From: Tubiluchus corallicola
Lineage: Eukaryota; Priapulida; Priapulimorpha; Priapulimorphida; Tubiluchidae
Direction: 5' to 3'
Length of the DNA: 64,000 nucleotides
Assembly: GCA_030141605.1 (NCBI GenBank)
Contig: JAQGDQ010000046.1
Coordinates: 248,001 to 312,000 of the forward strand
This document shows positions 24,401 to 36,400 of this stretch, piece after piece (within the stretch, counting starts at the first letter, position 1; every line of letters starts with the position of its first letter). The position numbers and the translations under genes are program-made. The notes beneath the pieces are model-generated. The model was not told where the DNA came from, searched no databases, and saw only the letters and a list, made by a program, of their open reading frames with translations.

Positions 24401-27400
24401 CACTGATAGTCTCTTTATGTTAGATCAGTCAAATAGCAGACGTGCACAAGTTTAGTGCTTCAGAGACTCTTATAACCAAGATTAGGATTTTAACCATTTT
24501 TGTAAAGTAAAGTTAAAGTTGAAAGTTAAAGCATTTTGGCTGCTTTCAGATTCAGCAGTTACACTGTACTCTCCTGGATATCTGTCATGCACTTTCCAAG
24601 ATCATGTTATGCATGGATAGGTTATAGTATATTACGAAAGGAGGGGTGATAGGTAGGAAGCCCTTCCCACAGACTATACTACAGCAATATCTAGTTTAGC
24701 TATGTGTAAGAACCTTACAACAAGAAAAGGGAACGAGCAAGATTTGTAAATAAATGAATACACACATGCAGATAGTTATGTACTTACTTTTCCTCAATCA
24801 TTTTCATTTCTGACTTCATGGAATACAAATTTAGTAGATGGTACAAGTTCCTCCAGCATTTTGGCATGTCCGGCAGTAAGGCCTTAGTGAGAGTATCAGC
24901 TTCTGGCTTTGTTGCAATATCTATATGGTCCAATGATGCTACAGGAACTGATTCACTGAGAGACTGTGGCACACTAGAAACTCTAGCTTCCACAGACTGT
25001 GATTTTCTACGAACATGAGAAAACTGTCGAATAAACTCTCTTGCTCTGATACTGCTAAAGGATTTCTTTGTTGTGGGAGGTATCACTTCACTAACAGATA
25101 TGTCTCCACCCACTAACTCAGTCGGTGTTTCAGGAGGTTTATTGGAATCCGTCTGTGACTGCGTGTCGGTTCCAGATGTGGACGAAATACGCGGGTTAAT
25201 TGGTCCAATCACTCTGTTTTCTTTCAACTCCGTACGAGTTTCTCCTATGTTTTCTATGACATTTAATACTTGATGAAGCAAGCGTAACATTGGCATGTTT
25301 ATATACTGCATGATATGGTTGCAGTTCACATCAAAGTTCACCAACGTGGAGGTCGGCTTGCGACCAATCTCACCAGCAGACAATAAAAATCTTTTTGTCA
25401 ATTTTTCTGTTCCTTTGAGCCCAATGTCATTAAGTTCGCGTAATACAACTTGAGATACTATTCTGTCACATTCTAGAGCAGGTCGCTCTTTTTCAGTTTC
25501 CGAACGAAAACTTTTCGGAAATGTTTTCTTCGGTCGCTGACGGCGAAGCAAATCCGATTGTATAATGTGAACTCTTATTGACTCAAAAACACTAAAAATT
25601 GACACATTTGGTCCTAATTTGGCAAGCAATTTTGTTGTGACTTGCACGTCAGTAATAACTAAGCCTAAACTTTGTAAAACTGACTGGAAAATCACTTCTG
25701 GATCAGCCTGGTGAAGTTCGGCCACGTGGTCCAAATGTAAGAGATCAGCAATTTCTTCCCTGGTGCCACTGAAGTCTTGCCGTACCGTGGATGTAGGCGA
25801 AGCTTGCCCAGCTAGAAGGGGTGTTGCGTCTCGCCTTTCCTGCAAATTTTTTTCATCTTCTTGTTGTCTTACCATCCACTGATACAAATCATCTTCATCT
25901 ACTAAAGTGTCTGGTTCTGATCCTATAGCAGATGGTTTGCGACTCGCAACAAACTTCACCACGCCGGCGGCTTGATCAACGCTTACTTCACTCATTGTAC
26001 AGAAGCTGGCTTCACTTTCAACTCGTTTTAGAGTGTCGGTCGGCGGAATGGCACCAAGCTTGTCTGAAGCATCAACGTCAGTTATATGAATTGGAATGTC
26101 TGCTTTCTTTGCGCTGTCGACTGTGTCTAAATTACCGCTGCTCAGAGATTTGAACGTATTAGTGGCAAAGCTTTTCGTTGGACTTTCAAGCAACAAGTCT
26201 GGAATACAATCTGAATCACGGAGAAGCAAAGCTTTCTCTTCTTCAATATCAGAAAGAGAGCCTTGGGTCTCTTCATTACGACTGTCGCTATCGGTTCCAT
26301 ATCTCAAAATCTGCAATTAAAATTTTGCTAAGTTTGTTAAATGTTAAATGGGACCAAAATTCAGAAAACACAGAGTTTGTCTCTTAGATTACAATACTAA
26401 ATTTTGCTTTTACATTCCAAATCCTAGGAACTTGAAATCTGACAAAAAGATCAAACTCAGCAAGGTCTACCAATTTTATTACTGTGGTTGGGTGTTGCAC
26501 CAGGATAGAAATAGTAACTATTATATAGGGCTAAAAATTTTCATTAATAAAATTATTTTTTGCAGTCAAAATATTTTGTAACTAAACAATTGGCTTAGAC
26601 TACTTTATAATGTCACTTCCACTTCCTCCAAATTTGCAATAACAAAAATTTTCCTAATATAAAAATTCGAACATTTATGCGTAGTAAACAAAAAATGAAG
26701 AAAGAAAGCTGAAAATTTATGTCATCAAAATATAATATAAGTTATTGTTTGCAAAGTTCAGTTTACAAATAACCAGAGTAAAACTTGAAAATATAAACAC
26801 AAACACTAGTATCTGACAGTTAGTTACAATAAAAAATTAAAGTGAATCTACTCATTTCATTTACATTAAATGACAGATAGGCAAAAAATAGATTGTGAAC
26901 CATTAAGTAAACATAAATTATACCATTTTGCAAGTAAGCTTAATAATGATTTTTTTTAGCAACTGATCCATTAAAGGATTGTGAGAGGCACAGAGTACTT
27001 AAATTATAAACCAAATAAAGGCCTTTTAAACAAGCAACCTTGCTGATAACTGGCATGGGCAAATATAGGGAAAATGGCACAGGAAAAACTGCACAGGAAA
27101 AAATGGCAATGTAAAATGGCATGGTAAAAATGGCACAGTTAGTAAAATATATGCTTAGAGTTAGGGCTGCAGTAGAGGATAATTATTTTAATTATTTTTA
27201 CCTCTGCCGAGGAAGTTACGCTTCAACAGAGTTTGTTTGTTTGTTTGGTTGTTTTTGGCTGTTATAGGAGTAAGCCGCAAAAGCTACCTAACAGATTTCT
27301 AAGAAAGTTTGTGAACAAAGGCGGGAATAGGGTGCCAAAATGAAACTCTAATCACCTGTTCTTTTTCGCAAAATTTGAACAAACACTACGTATGGAAAAA

Positions 27401-30400
27401 AACCTTTATGATGAACTTCATGGAGGTCTCAGAGGTAGGATTTAATTAATACTTCTATTTTATTATCTCCAACTGAACAAACAACTACGAGTTACAGTAG
27501 GTGCCGCTCAATAGACTCACTTTGGGACCCAAATGTTTTGACCCAATTAACCGACTGAACCTATTAACCGATGAGTGTAGTATTACTGGTATAGAAGTAT
27601 AAGTCATCAGCTTAGTATGCATTGCAAAGGTTTTTAATGAATTTTAGAAACGAAGTAATGCCTAAATTCTTTTGTGCAGTTAAAAAATTTTAAAAAATAT
27701 TTTAAAATATTAATTTATATAAGTGAATTAGCAATAAATTAAAAAGTATACTTTTTTAAATCACACAAGTCTGTTTATTTGCAAAAAATACAAGAAAAAT
27801 CCTTCAAAGTCAGCTGCTTCATTTTTCCGCGAAGAAGTTGGCTCACAAAGTTCTCATAATTATAAAAAGGTTGAAAATCTGTTGCTGTGTGATGCACGTA
27901 TTCTCCTAAAACATTTAGCACTTGTCGTGCTTGAGCATTTTTTTGCCAAATCTTCTGCTTTCTGTCGCATTAAAGGAGCATTCACTCGAGCATCTTTGTC
28001 TCTTGTGTTTGTAAACCACACTTTTAACGCTGACTCCACTTCACAGTCTTTTCCTGTGCATCTCCTCTTAGATGCTAGATTCTCATTTTGGCTTGCTAAC
28101 TGCTCAATTTCAGATCGTTTTTTCAAAATTCTGCTGAGAGTACTTTGGGAAATTTTCAACTGCGCTACTGTACACCTGTGCCTTATCTTTGGAAGTTTAG
28201 TGTACTGCTCTAAAATTTTCAGTTTTCTTTTAGCTGTTAGATCTTTACGTTTATGCTCCATCTTTCAAACTTGTTAACTCTATACTCTTATTTGCTGTAT
28301 GATGTTTACTCTTGTCACAAGGAATGCCGACTGATTCCCGCATCTTTGTACCTGCATCTTTGACTGTTAACTGATTAAGCGCGAAAGTGTGAAATGAGAG
28401 CTTCAAAAGGAAACCGCTAAGTGATTAAATGTTTAGCTTCCAGAAATTCTTGGGTAATGTTCAAAGAAAAACCACTATGCTAGCGTATTAGCGCATGATA
28501 AATGTACCTGCTTACAAACAAAATGGTACTTAAGATGATTGTTTCTACCAATATTATAGTGTACAAAAGTGAAGTAAAGATGACATAAGTAGGAAAGGCT
28601 CTTTGGGTATGTACAAATTACTTATTATAAATATGTTAAGGAAAGATATTAAGTCAATTATGCGTAGAAATTCGAGTCAATTACCGACAGTTTTTATGTA
28701 CATTTGCATAGAAGCGTACCAGGCGTTTTTGAGTCAATTAAGCGTTTGAGTCTATTAACCGTGAGTCTACTAAGCGGTGCCTACTGTAGTTCCAGTTCCA
28801 TTTCGAGAAATTCGCACTTGTAATTAAGGTGCATAGCTTTATAAGGTGATTTGGTATGTAAATACATATACATTATATGTAATATAAATCTATTACCATT
28901 GCCAAAATTAGTGGCTAAAAAGGTAGATAAACACTATGTGGAACATTTGTGTATTATTAATTATAAATCTATTTATTGAACAAATTTTTTTGTGAGTCTT
29001 TTACTACTTTATATAATACTAATACAGTTACATTTTTGTACGTTTGCTTGCTTATCTTTGTGTTAAATATTTTTAACCAAACGAATCAGATGAATAAATT
29101 TAGGATTGTTCAGCTTTGACAGAGATCTGTTTCCTACTGAGGGCATTATAGTTTTATTACAGAAATCAGTTGCATCAAAATAACATATGTGCCATTTTTT
29201 CCTGTGCCATTTTTACCTACTTTTTCATTTGTGCCATTTTTCCCGCACCAACTTTACCTGTTCCATTTTCTCCTGTGCCATTTTACCATGCAATTTTTTC
29301 CTGTGTCATTTTCATCTACTTTTCCACGTGTGTCATTTTTACACTGCACCGGAGTGAGTTTATTCTACAGTGTCTAACGACTCTTTAGCAAATCTCATAC
29401 AATGTGAATAACTGTTCCACTTAGTTTCAAGTCTAATTTTTGCCTTAGAAATACAATCAAAATATCCAGAAGAAGTGCAGCAAAATCCTTGCTTAATGAC
29501 TCCATTTAGCAATATTTTCTTTTAAAGACTCTGAACTGTGACAGCTTTTTCTACTTTAACAATCCATGTCATTTTAACGACAATTTTTGACCAAACATTA
29601 AGCATATAAATTTTGTTTGCACTCAACAAAAAAGCCAACTGCTAACTGCTATATCACTACAATAATTTTCCCTAGTACTGATTCTGTTAGCAGGCAGTCA
29701 AACACAGACTCCGGCCTGGCATACTGTAATGATGCATTGCTGTCACTTTCCTAGAGAGATAATAATTCTCCTGCTAAAATGTTCTCATATTATTCGTACA
29801 TACAGAATTGTAGGGTTAATTGACTGCATTTACCTCATTTGTATTCACATTTTTGCTGAAGCAATAAATTGCTGGAAAAAAGCAAACTATTTGGAATACC
29901 AAATGCTGCAATTAGTAAAAGATAATGTATGCATTTAAAAAAATGACCTTCAAACAGTGTTTGAATCGTTGATTTTTGTCCTTGGAGTGCAATAGAAAGC
30001 TTTTACATTATTTTCTATAGAAGCCTTGTTTCATATTGTTTCATTTAACAATGCATTTTGCTGTAATATTAACTTCGTTAAACATGGACTTATTGAAGCT
30101 GCACCACGTAAACTAGGTAAGAAATTGTATAACTACACACCCTGGCTGCACCATACTGTGGATGTATTCCTTTTTGCTGCAAAGGCAAATTCATTTGGAG
30201 CAAAACCGGCATGTACACAAGTCGCTTCCATTGTCTTGTAAGAGCCATCAAACCTGCAATTAAACAATGTGTATAGTCACAGTCTTGCACTACACGAAAC
30301 AGAATAAATATCAAAGGTGATTTACTTTTATTTGTTACACCCACGATTGGACTTAGAAATCATGAGGCCCTACTGAAAACAACTATCGTTTCACAGCTAA

Positions 30401-33400
30401 AGCCTGTAGAATCATAAAAATATACTATTGTAGGCTTTATATTTCTATGACAGTATCAAAAATAGTCAAAATATGATGCATGTGATTTAATGGATCAAAC
30501 AACGCATTTTACACAAAATTGCATGTATAAAATAAAATGTTAATTTGTAATGATACTCCTGTAATATTTGGTCAATAAACATACTACTAGTACTACTACT
30601 ACTATGTACTCCCGACAACCAGTAAATAAAATGTCTAGTTCATCACTGAAAAGTACAAAGTCACAGCATGACTTACTGTCTGTTAAATGATTTACTGAAA
30701 ATATCAATTTATGTTTTGTTGTGAAGAAAATGAAGATATAAGTGAAAAGCATCTGGAATCTGGAAACAAAATACCTTTTTTTGATTTCTAATAACTACCG
30801 AAAATTCACATGAATTATTAATTAAAATGAACAACAGTAACTACAGCATCAAGAAAAAAATTACACGTTATTATTTCATTTTATTATAAGAAATTTATTT
30901 TTTATACTTCTATCTCTGGCAAAGTTTTTGAAAATTCTGCGAAAGTCTAAACTTCAGCTAATTTCAGATTCTATGGACATGATGATCTGTTACAGTGCCT
31001 ATGTAGTAGCTATAAAAGCTAAAAACTGATGGCAAAAATACTAGCAATAACAGATTGCAAAAAATGGCAACAATCACTCTTTGTAATGCATTGTTGTGCG
31101 TACACGAAGAGCCAAAAATAAACTCCTCTGCTCTCTAGCTTTGGCCGCCTGGGAGAAACTGGTTCAAATACTTAAGGCCGGCCAGATTACACCTCAAAAA
31201 ATTATGCGAAAAGCAATAGGAAGCATTATTTACATTAGCTATTAAAAAAACTCAAATGCTTATTTTTAACTTCTATTAACAAAATGAGAAACAAAAGCCA
31301 TGGCAAAAATTGATGTAGCCTCTATACCTTTACGATGTCACTTTTTAAGATATCCTTAAAAATTTAATTTGTTGTACAATAAATAACACCATCAAACTGA
31401 AGAGTATAAAGGCCAAATATATTTTATCCCAAAACAGTTAAGCATCATCCTTTTTCATATTAGACATATAAGACAAATCTTATGCTTACCTGTCTGTAAA
31501 GTTTTCAAATCAGGTGCAACATCAGGTTTCACTGCTTGTTCAATATCATGCAAGTCAACTTTCTGTATGTAGCGGTGCAAAACATTGATAAGCTGAGAAG
31601 ACGGATCATCTTGATGAACGCGTGCTACAGAAGATAGCTTACCATATTTCTCCTATACAGAAAAAATGTTTGATACTCCACCACAAGAAAGCAACTTTTT
31701 TTCCAATAAACTTAAAACATACAAAGCCTAATTATAAGCACATATTATTTAATATACCTCGTAAGAATAATGCGACTTTAATATAATATATCTCACAAGG
31801 TACAGATATCTCACGTATGTGTTTTATCAAAGAAATAATTTCACTTATCAGAGCATAAAGCTGTGGTAAGTTTGTTAACCACTTTACTGCCATGCAATTT
31901 GTATTGTAACTGGTGTAGAGGAATATCTTAAGAACAAGAATACAGATAGTATGTACTTTAGTTATCAGATTACAGCAACTTCTACTACATCACCATTACT
32001 TTTACTATCACAGCTATCATTGTCATCAACCATCGCTGTTGCAAGTAGCATTGCTGCTGGGGTAATTTGGATATTAAGCACGACAGCACAGTCTTGTCAT
32101 GTAGGCCAGTCAGAATAGCACTCTCAGGAGAGGCAGTGAAGTGGTTAAGATAAATTGCAAAGCAAATGCTTTTTTTAAAATGTGTATGGTGACATACCTT
32201 ACGAGGCACATGTATAGTCTGCATTTCCAAAGCTTCAGTCATCATATAAGCAAGCAAACTGTTACTTCTCTGACGAGAATCTTGTGTAAATCTTTTCATG
32301 GCTTGCACAAGTTTATCACCTGGGCTTAGCCAAGCATCAATTGCTGGAGTCGCCGTGCTTAGTAAGTGCCAATCCAGTCTAGCAAAATAGTCACAGTTTG
32401 TATTAAAAAATTACAAATGCAAGTTCGTGAAAGTCGATTTTAGTCACTTTAATGTCACATGTTTTTTTAAATCCCTTCTTAAAACGTGAGTTATGAAACC
32501 ATATATCAACGGCTCAGAATATGGTATGAACACATACCTCTGAGGAAAAAACAAATCAACTACAAACCATGCTTAAGACATTACTCATAACACGGGCAAG
32601 CCAAAATCATTACCTTGCAGAAGATTAGTACATTTGTGTCAAATTATAATGATCTTAGTTGCAGATTAAGGCAATTGGAATAACAAACAAAAATCATATG
32701 TTTACAGTTAGTCAATTTTTGTGGTATCAAATTTTGAGTTATTGTAACATACCGTGTAAACTCCATTTTACGGCCGCCTGCCGTTGGAGGTGGGGCAGCA
32801 AAATTCAACCAAATTTGGCCAAAATTTATTTTGCAGGAGGCAGCATCCCCTACTAATGGCTGTTGATTTTTTTTCGCGTCAGTTTCATCAGTGCTACCCT
32901 AAAGCAAAAAAATAAGAAAAACAAGAAATACAATGAGAATTTTTGAAACCTACTAATATGGGAATCATAAGTTAACATGCATGTGACATTTTATGCAAAT
33001 AAACAGTCAGCAATTGTGTGTAGGATAGTTTAAATAAAACTGTATATTTGACAATTTTAGTCTAGGCCCAAATCCTGAAAAGTGCTTCTATAAAGTTCTA
33101 GGGGCATTTTTTCTAAAAGTGGGCAATGTAGCCAGTCTTATCAAGGGGGCCAATCCGACAAAAGCTCATGCCGCTGGCTTGAGAGATTAATGGAAATGGT
33201 CGAAAATGCAAAAAAACAAAAACAAAATGGCTACAAAGTTTTTGCGCACACAATGTAAGTCAAAAAATTAATATTATGAAGCGATGATGACATAGATTTC
33301 AGCGCATTTGCAATCAATCTATTTCTGTTGCTTTTGGTACAAAAATGGTGCTGGTTTTCAAAACGGCCGCCACACAAAAAGAAATTATGCCGATCAATTA

Positions 33401-36400
33401 TATTACCTGTTTCATCTAAAGATTTATTATAAAAACAGTAAGCAAGTCATTTTTATTAGTTCGACCTTGTTGAATCTAAATACAACTAGACTAATAACTA
33501 ATAATAAGTATTAAGCAAAAAAATGGCCGCCGGGTCGCAGACGTATAGTCTAGCAGAATCATGAAAAATTGCTCACTTTGTCTAAAAGTTTTGAAATTTA
33601 GCACAATGCTAGAACCCCTCAAGGTGAGTCCATAATCCAATATGGGCACCATTTTCGACTACCAATAAGGTGGCTCGCTAGCGCATAAAGGTTATATCTT
33701 AACTATTAGAACAGATAAGATATTGATTTTGGTGTCCAAATATAGGTTTCAATGGTCAAGAAACCTATAACTAATGCTCAAACACACTTATGTGCCCTAG
33801 CAACTAAGACACAGCTTTAAAAAACTAGCAACAGCCTTCAATCTTTAGGCAATTTTGAAACGGCAGCAATACTGAATGATTTTCCTTTGGCTTCATATCC
33901 AAAATTAAACACTTTGATAGGTTTTAGCTTTGTGCGAAGTACTGTACTGTAACTTTCAGATGAAGTGAGCATGTTTTTTTCGCCGTTCTACAGGAGACTA
34001 TTACTTTTGGATGCAGGTCAATTTTAAGGTAACTGCCAAAATGGCCGCTGCAGCTAGTGTAATACATTAGCTATATTGCATGTTCTAAGGCAGAGAGAAT
34101 GATAATTTTATCTAGATATAGGATTTAAAAGTAAAAGCTATAGATTAGTGTCTAGTGAGGTCGCCACTTTCAAGATGACCGATATCCAAAATTAATCACC
34201 TTGATTAGTTTTAACATTGTGCAAAGTTGTGTAACTTAAGCGAAAAGACCAAGTTTTTCACCATTTTGCTAGACAATTATGTCGGATCTTTACAGCCATT
34301 TTGTTTTTTAGTTATTGGGCTGTTTGAATTGCATTGTATTATTTTGGGGCACCTAGCAGCTTTCTGGATTCAAGATGTCCAGTTGATTGTTTTTTTTTGT
34401 ATAATGAATCTTATGACGAAACAGTTATAGTAACGGCATGATCGGCATTATTTCGTTATCTAGTAGCAGCCATTTTTGAAATGAAAATGACAGAAATGGG
34501 TTTTTCGGGTCCAAAACCCTGGAATAACTGTTATATTGGCTTCTTGTGTTAATTTTCTGAAAACTTCTTTTAATTTATGTTGTTTGTGCAAAAAAATTGG
34601 TGGCCATTTCGTTTTTTGCATTTTAACCACTTTCTGCTAATTTCCCCTTGAGGTCGCAACAGTGCGTTTCGCATTCCACATAGTTAAATTGATAAGACTG
34701 GCTATCTTGCAAACTTTTAGAAAAAATGCCTCTAGGGTTCCACTTTTCTGAAAACGGGACTAGACCATTTATTAATTTTGCATTCTAAAATGTGCAAGTT
34801 TGAAAATAAAAAAACATTTTTGGTCATTCAAAAGTGGAAAAATAGAACTTGAAAACAACTGGCATAGTAATAAATGCAATTTATGTACACTAAATTATAT
34901 GACAAATTCAATAAAAAAATTTCAAACTCTAAAGTTGCTTTTAAATTGTTTAAACATGCATTATGGTATAAACCATAAATACATAAATTATGGGACTGCA
35001 TTTTTGGTTATTTATGGTAGTTTACCTGTAGTTTATGGTAGTTACCTGTCACATTTCTAGTACTGCCAACAAAGACTTACAAATTAAGATTTATTAACGT
35101 AATAAACAAGCAAATTGAACTAAGATTCAATCACAGACACTGGATCAAAATAATCCTTACCTTTACAGTACCACTGTAGGCAGAGCTTCCAAATTCGGAC
35201 ACATCTGATGGGACGATGTTGCTTGGTTTCGGTGGCGAATCAGCAGCCCGCTTTTCCCCACCAACCAATGTTTCTTCAGACCCAGACATAGACTCTCCAA
35301 ATCCAAATCTTCTAACCGCCTTCAAAGAGATGTTCTCAATACCTGCCTCAGACATTATGAAACCTGCTATGTCTTGTTCATCAACTTCAAAATTATCTGT
35401 TGGTGTTTCATCTAAATTCTTAGATAAGCCTGGGACTTTCTCGAAGGTAAATAATACACGAGACCTATAAGTTGGAATGACTGTTAGCACTGCCTGCTTT
35501 ATTACATCAGGCGTATTCTGCATCCGTCTTAGCTGCATATGTATAGACCGGATATGCAATGTTCCAGCAGTTTCTTTGGTTTTTGCCTCATTTGTCACCT
35601 CTCCATGAATACTCGCCTCAATGCTACCTTGATCACCCCTAATTTTCTTATCAGTTCTAGTTAGTGTGGCTTGAGGCGTTTCCAGTTTACGGTGCTCTAC
35701 ACTTCGGCGAGTATGTTTCTTGTTGTAATATTGAAACGACAAAGTGTTGAAGCAAACAGCAAAAAGAGAGACACAAGTCAAGTCTTTCACATTATCAAGT
35801 GCTGAAAATGTTATAATTTCCTCCACAATAGAAACTTGCAGCACACAAATATTAACCTAAAGCAAAAAAGCATGGCATGAACATTGTTAGCTACAGGAAT
35901 CACGTGTTTTTACTGAATTGTAATCAATTTAATAAAGTGGACAGTAATAAAGTAATACCATTTTATTTCCACTAGTACATTCTAGCAAATTGTGGGGTTA
36001 CGTGTTAAATGTAGTTGAGTACTTTAATTATTTATTTTCTGTCTGAAATTCAAAATATGAATCTTACTCTGGAAACAGTAAAAAATGCCTGCAATGCAGA
36101 ATTTTTTTCTTCTACTTTGGATTTCTTCTCACTGTCCTGTGATGATTGCTTTTTCATCTCTTTCTTGCTTCCGCTACTCGTCTTCAAGGCACCAGCCTCA
36201 GATTTTTGAACATTGTCTGTTTTAACATTGGAACCGCATTTGATGTGAATTCGATCCAAGACAGATGAGGGATGTTCAGTAGCATAGGAAGATGTCAGGG
36301 TTTCGACAAACCTGTAAGTGTTGCAGGCAAGAATGTACATTAAAGTATGACTTCACAGACATCTTGACTGAATGCACTGCAGATGATTTGAGCAAAAAGA

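Larger units (their letters stand above)
26311..30140. other. Intron 31 of BLTP1, the largest (3.8 kb)
   Basis: Contains a nested repeat structure: inverted GTGCCATTTT arrays at 27050-27140 and 29187-29340, with a pogo-like element (27495-28786) between them. In human this stretch of the protein has about 100 extra residues, so a small unrecognised exon here cannot be excluded. Confidence 0.6.

Noticed and set aside
24818-26387. Several plus-strand open frames inside exon 32
   Set aside because: Antisense shadows of a long coding exon; no start context, splice support or homology.
31140-31200. tRNA or SINE suggested by CTGGTTCAAATAC
   Set aside because: Lone B-box-like string without A box or stems.
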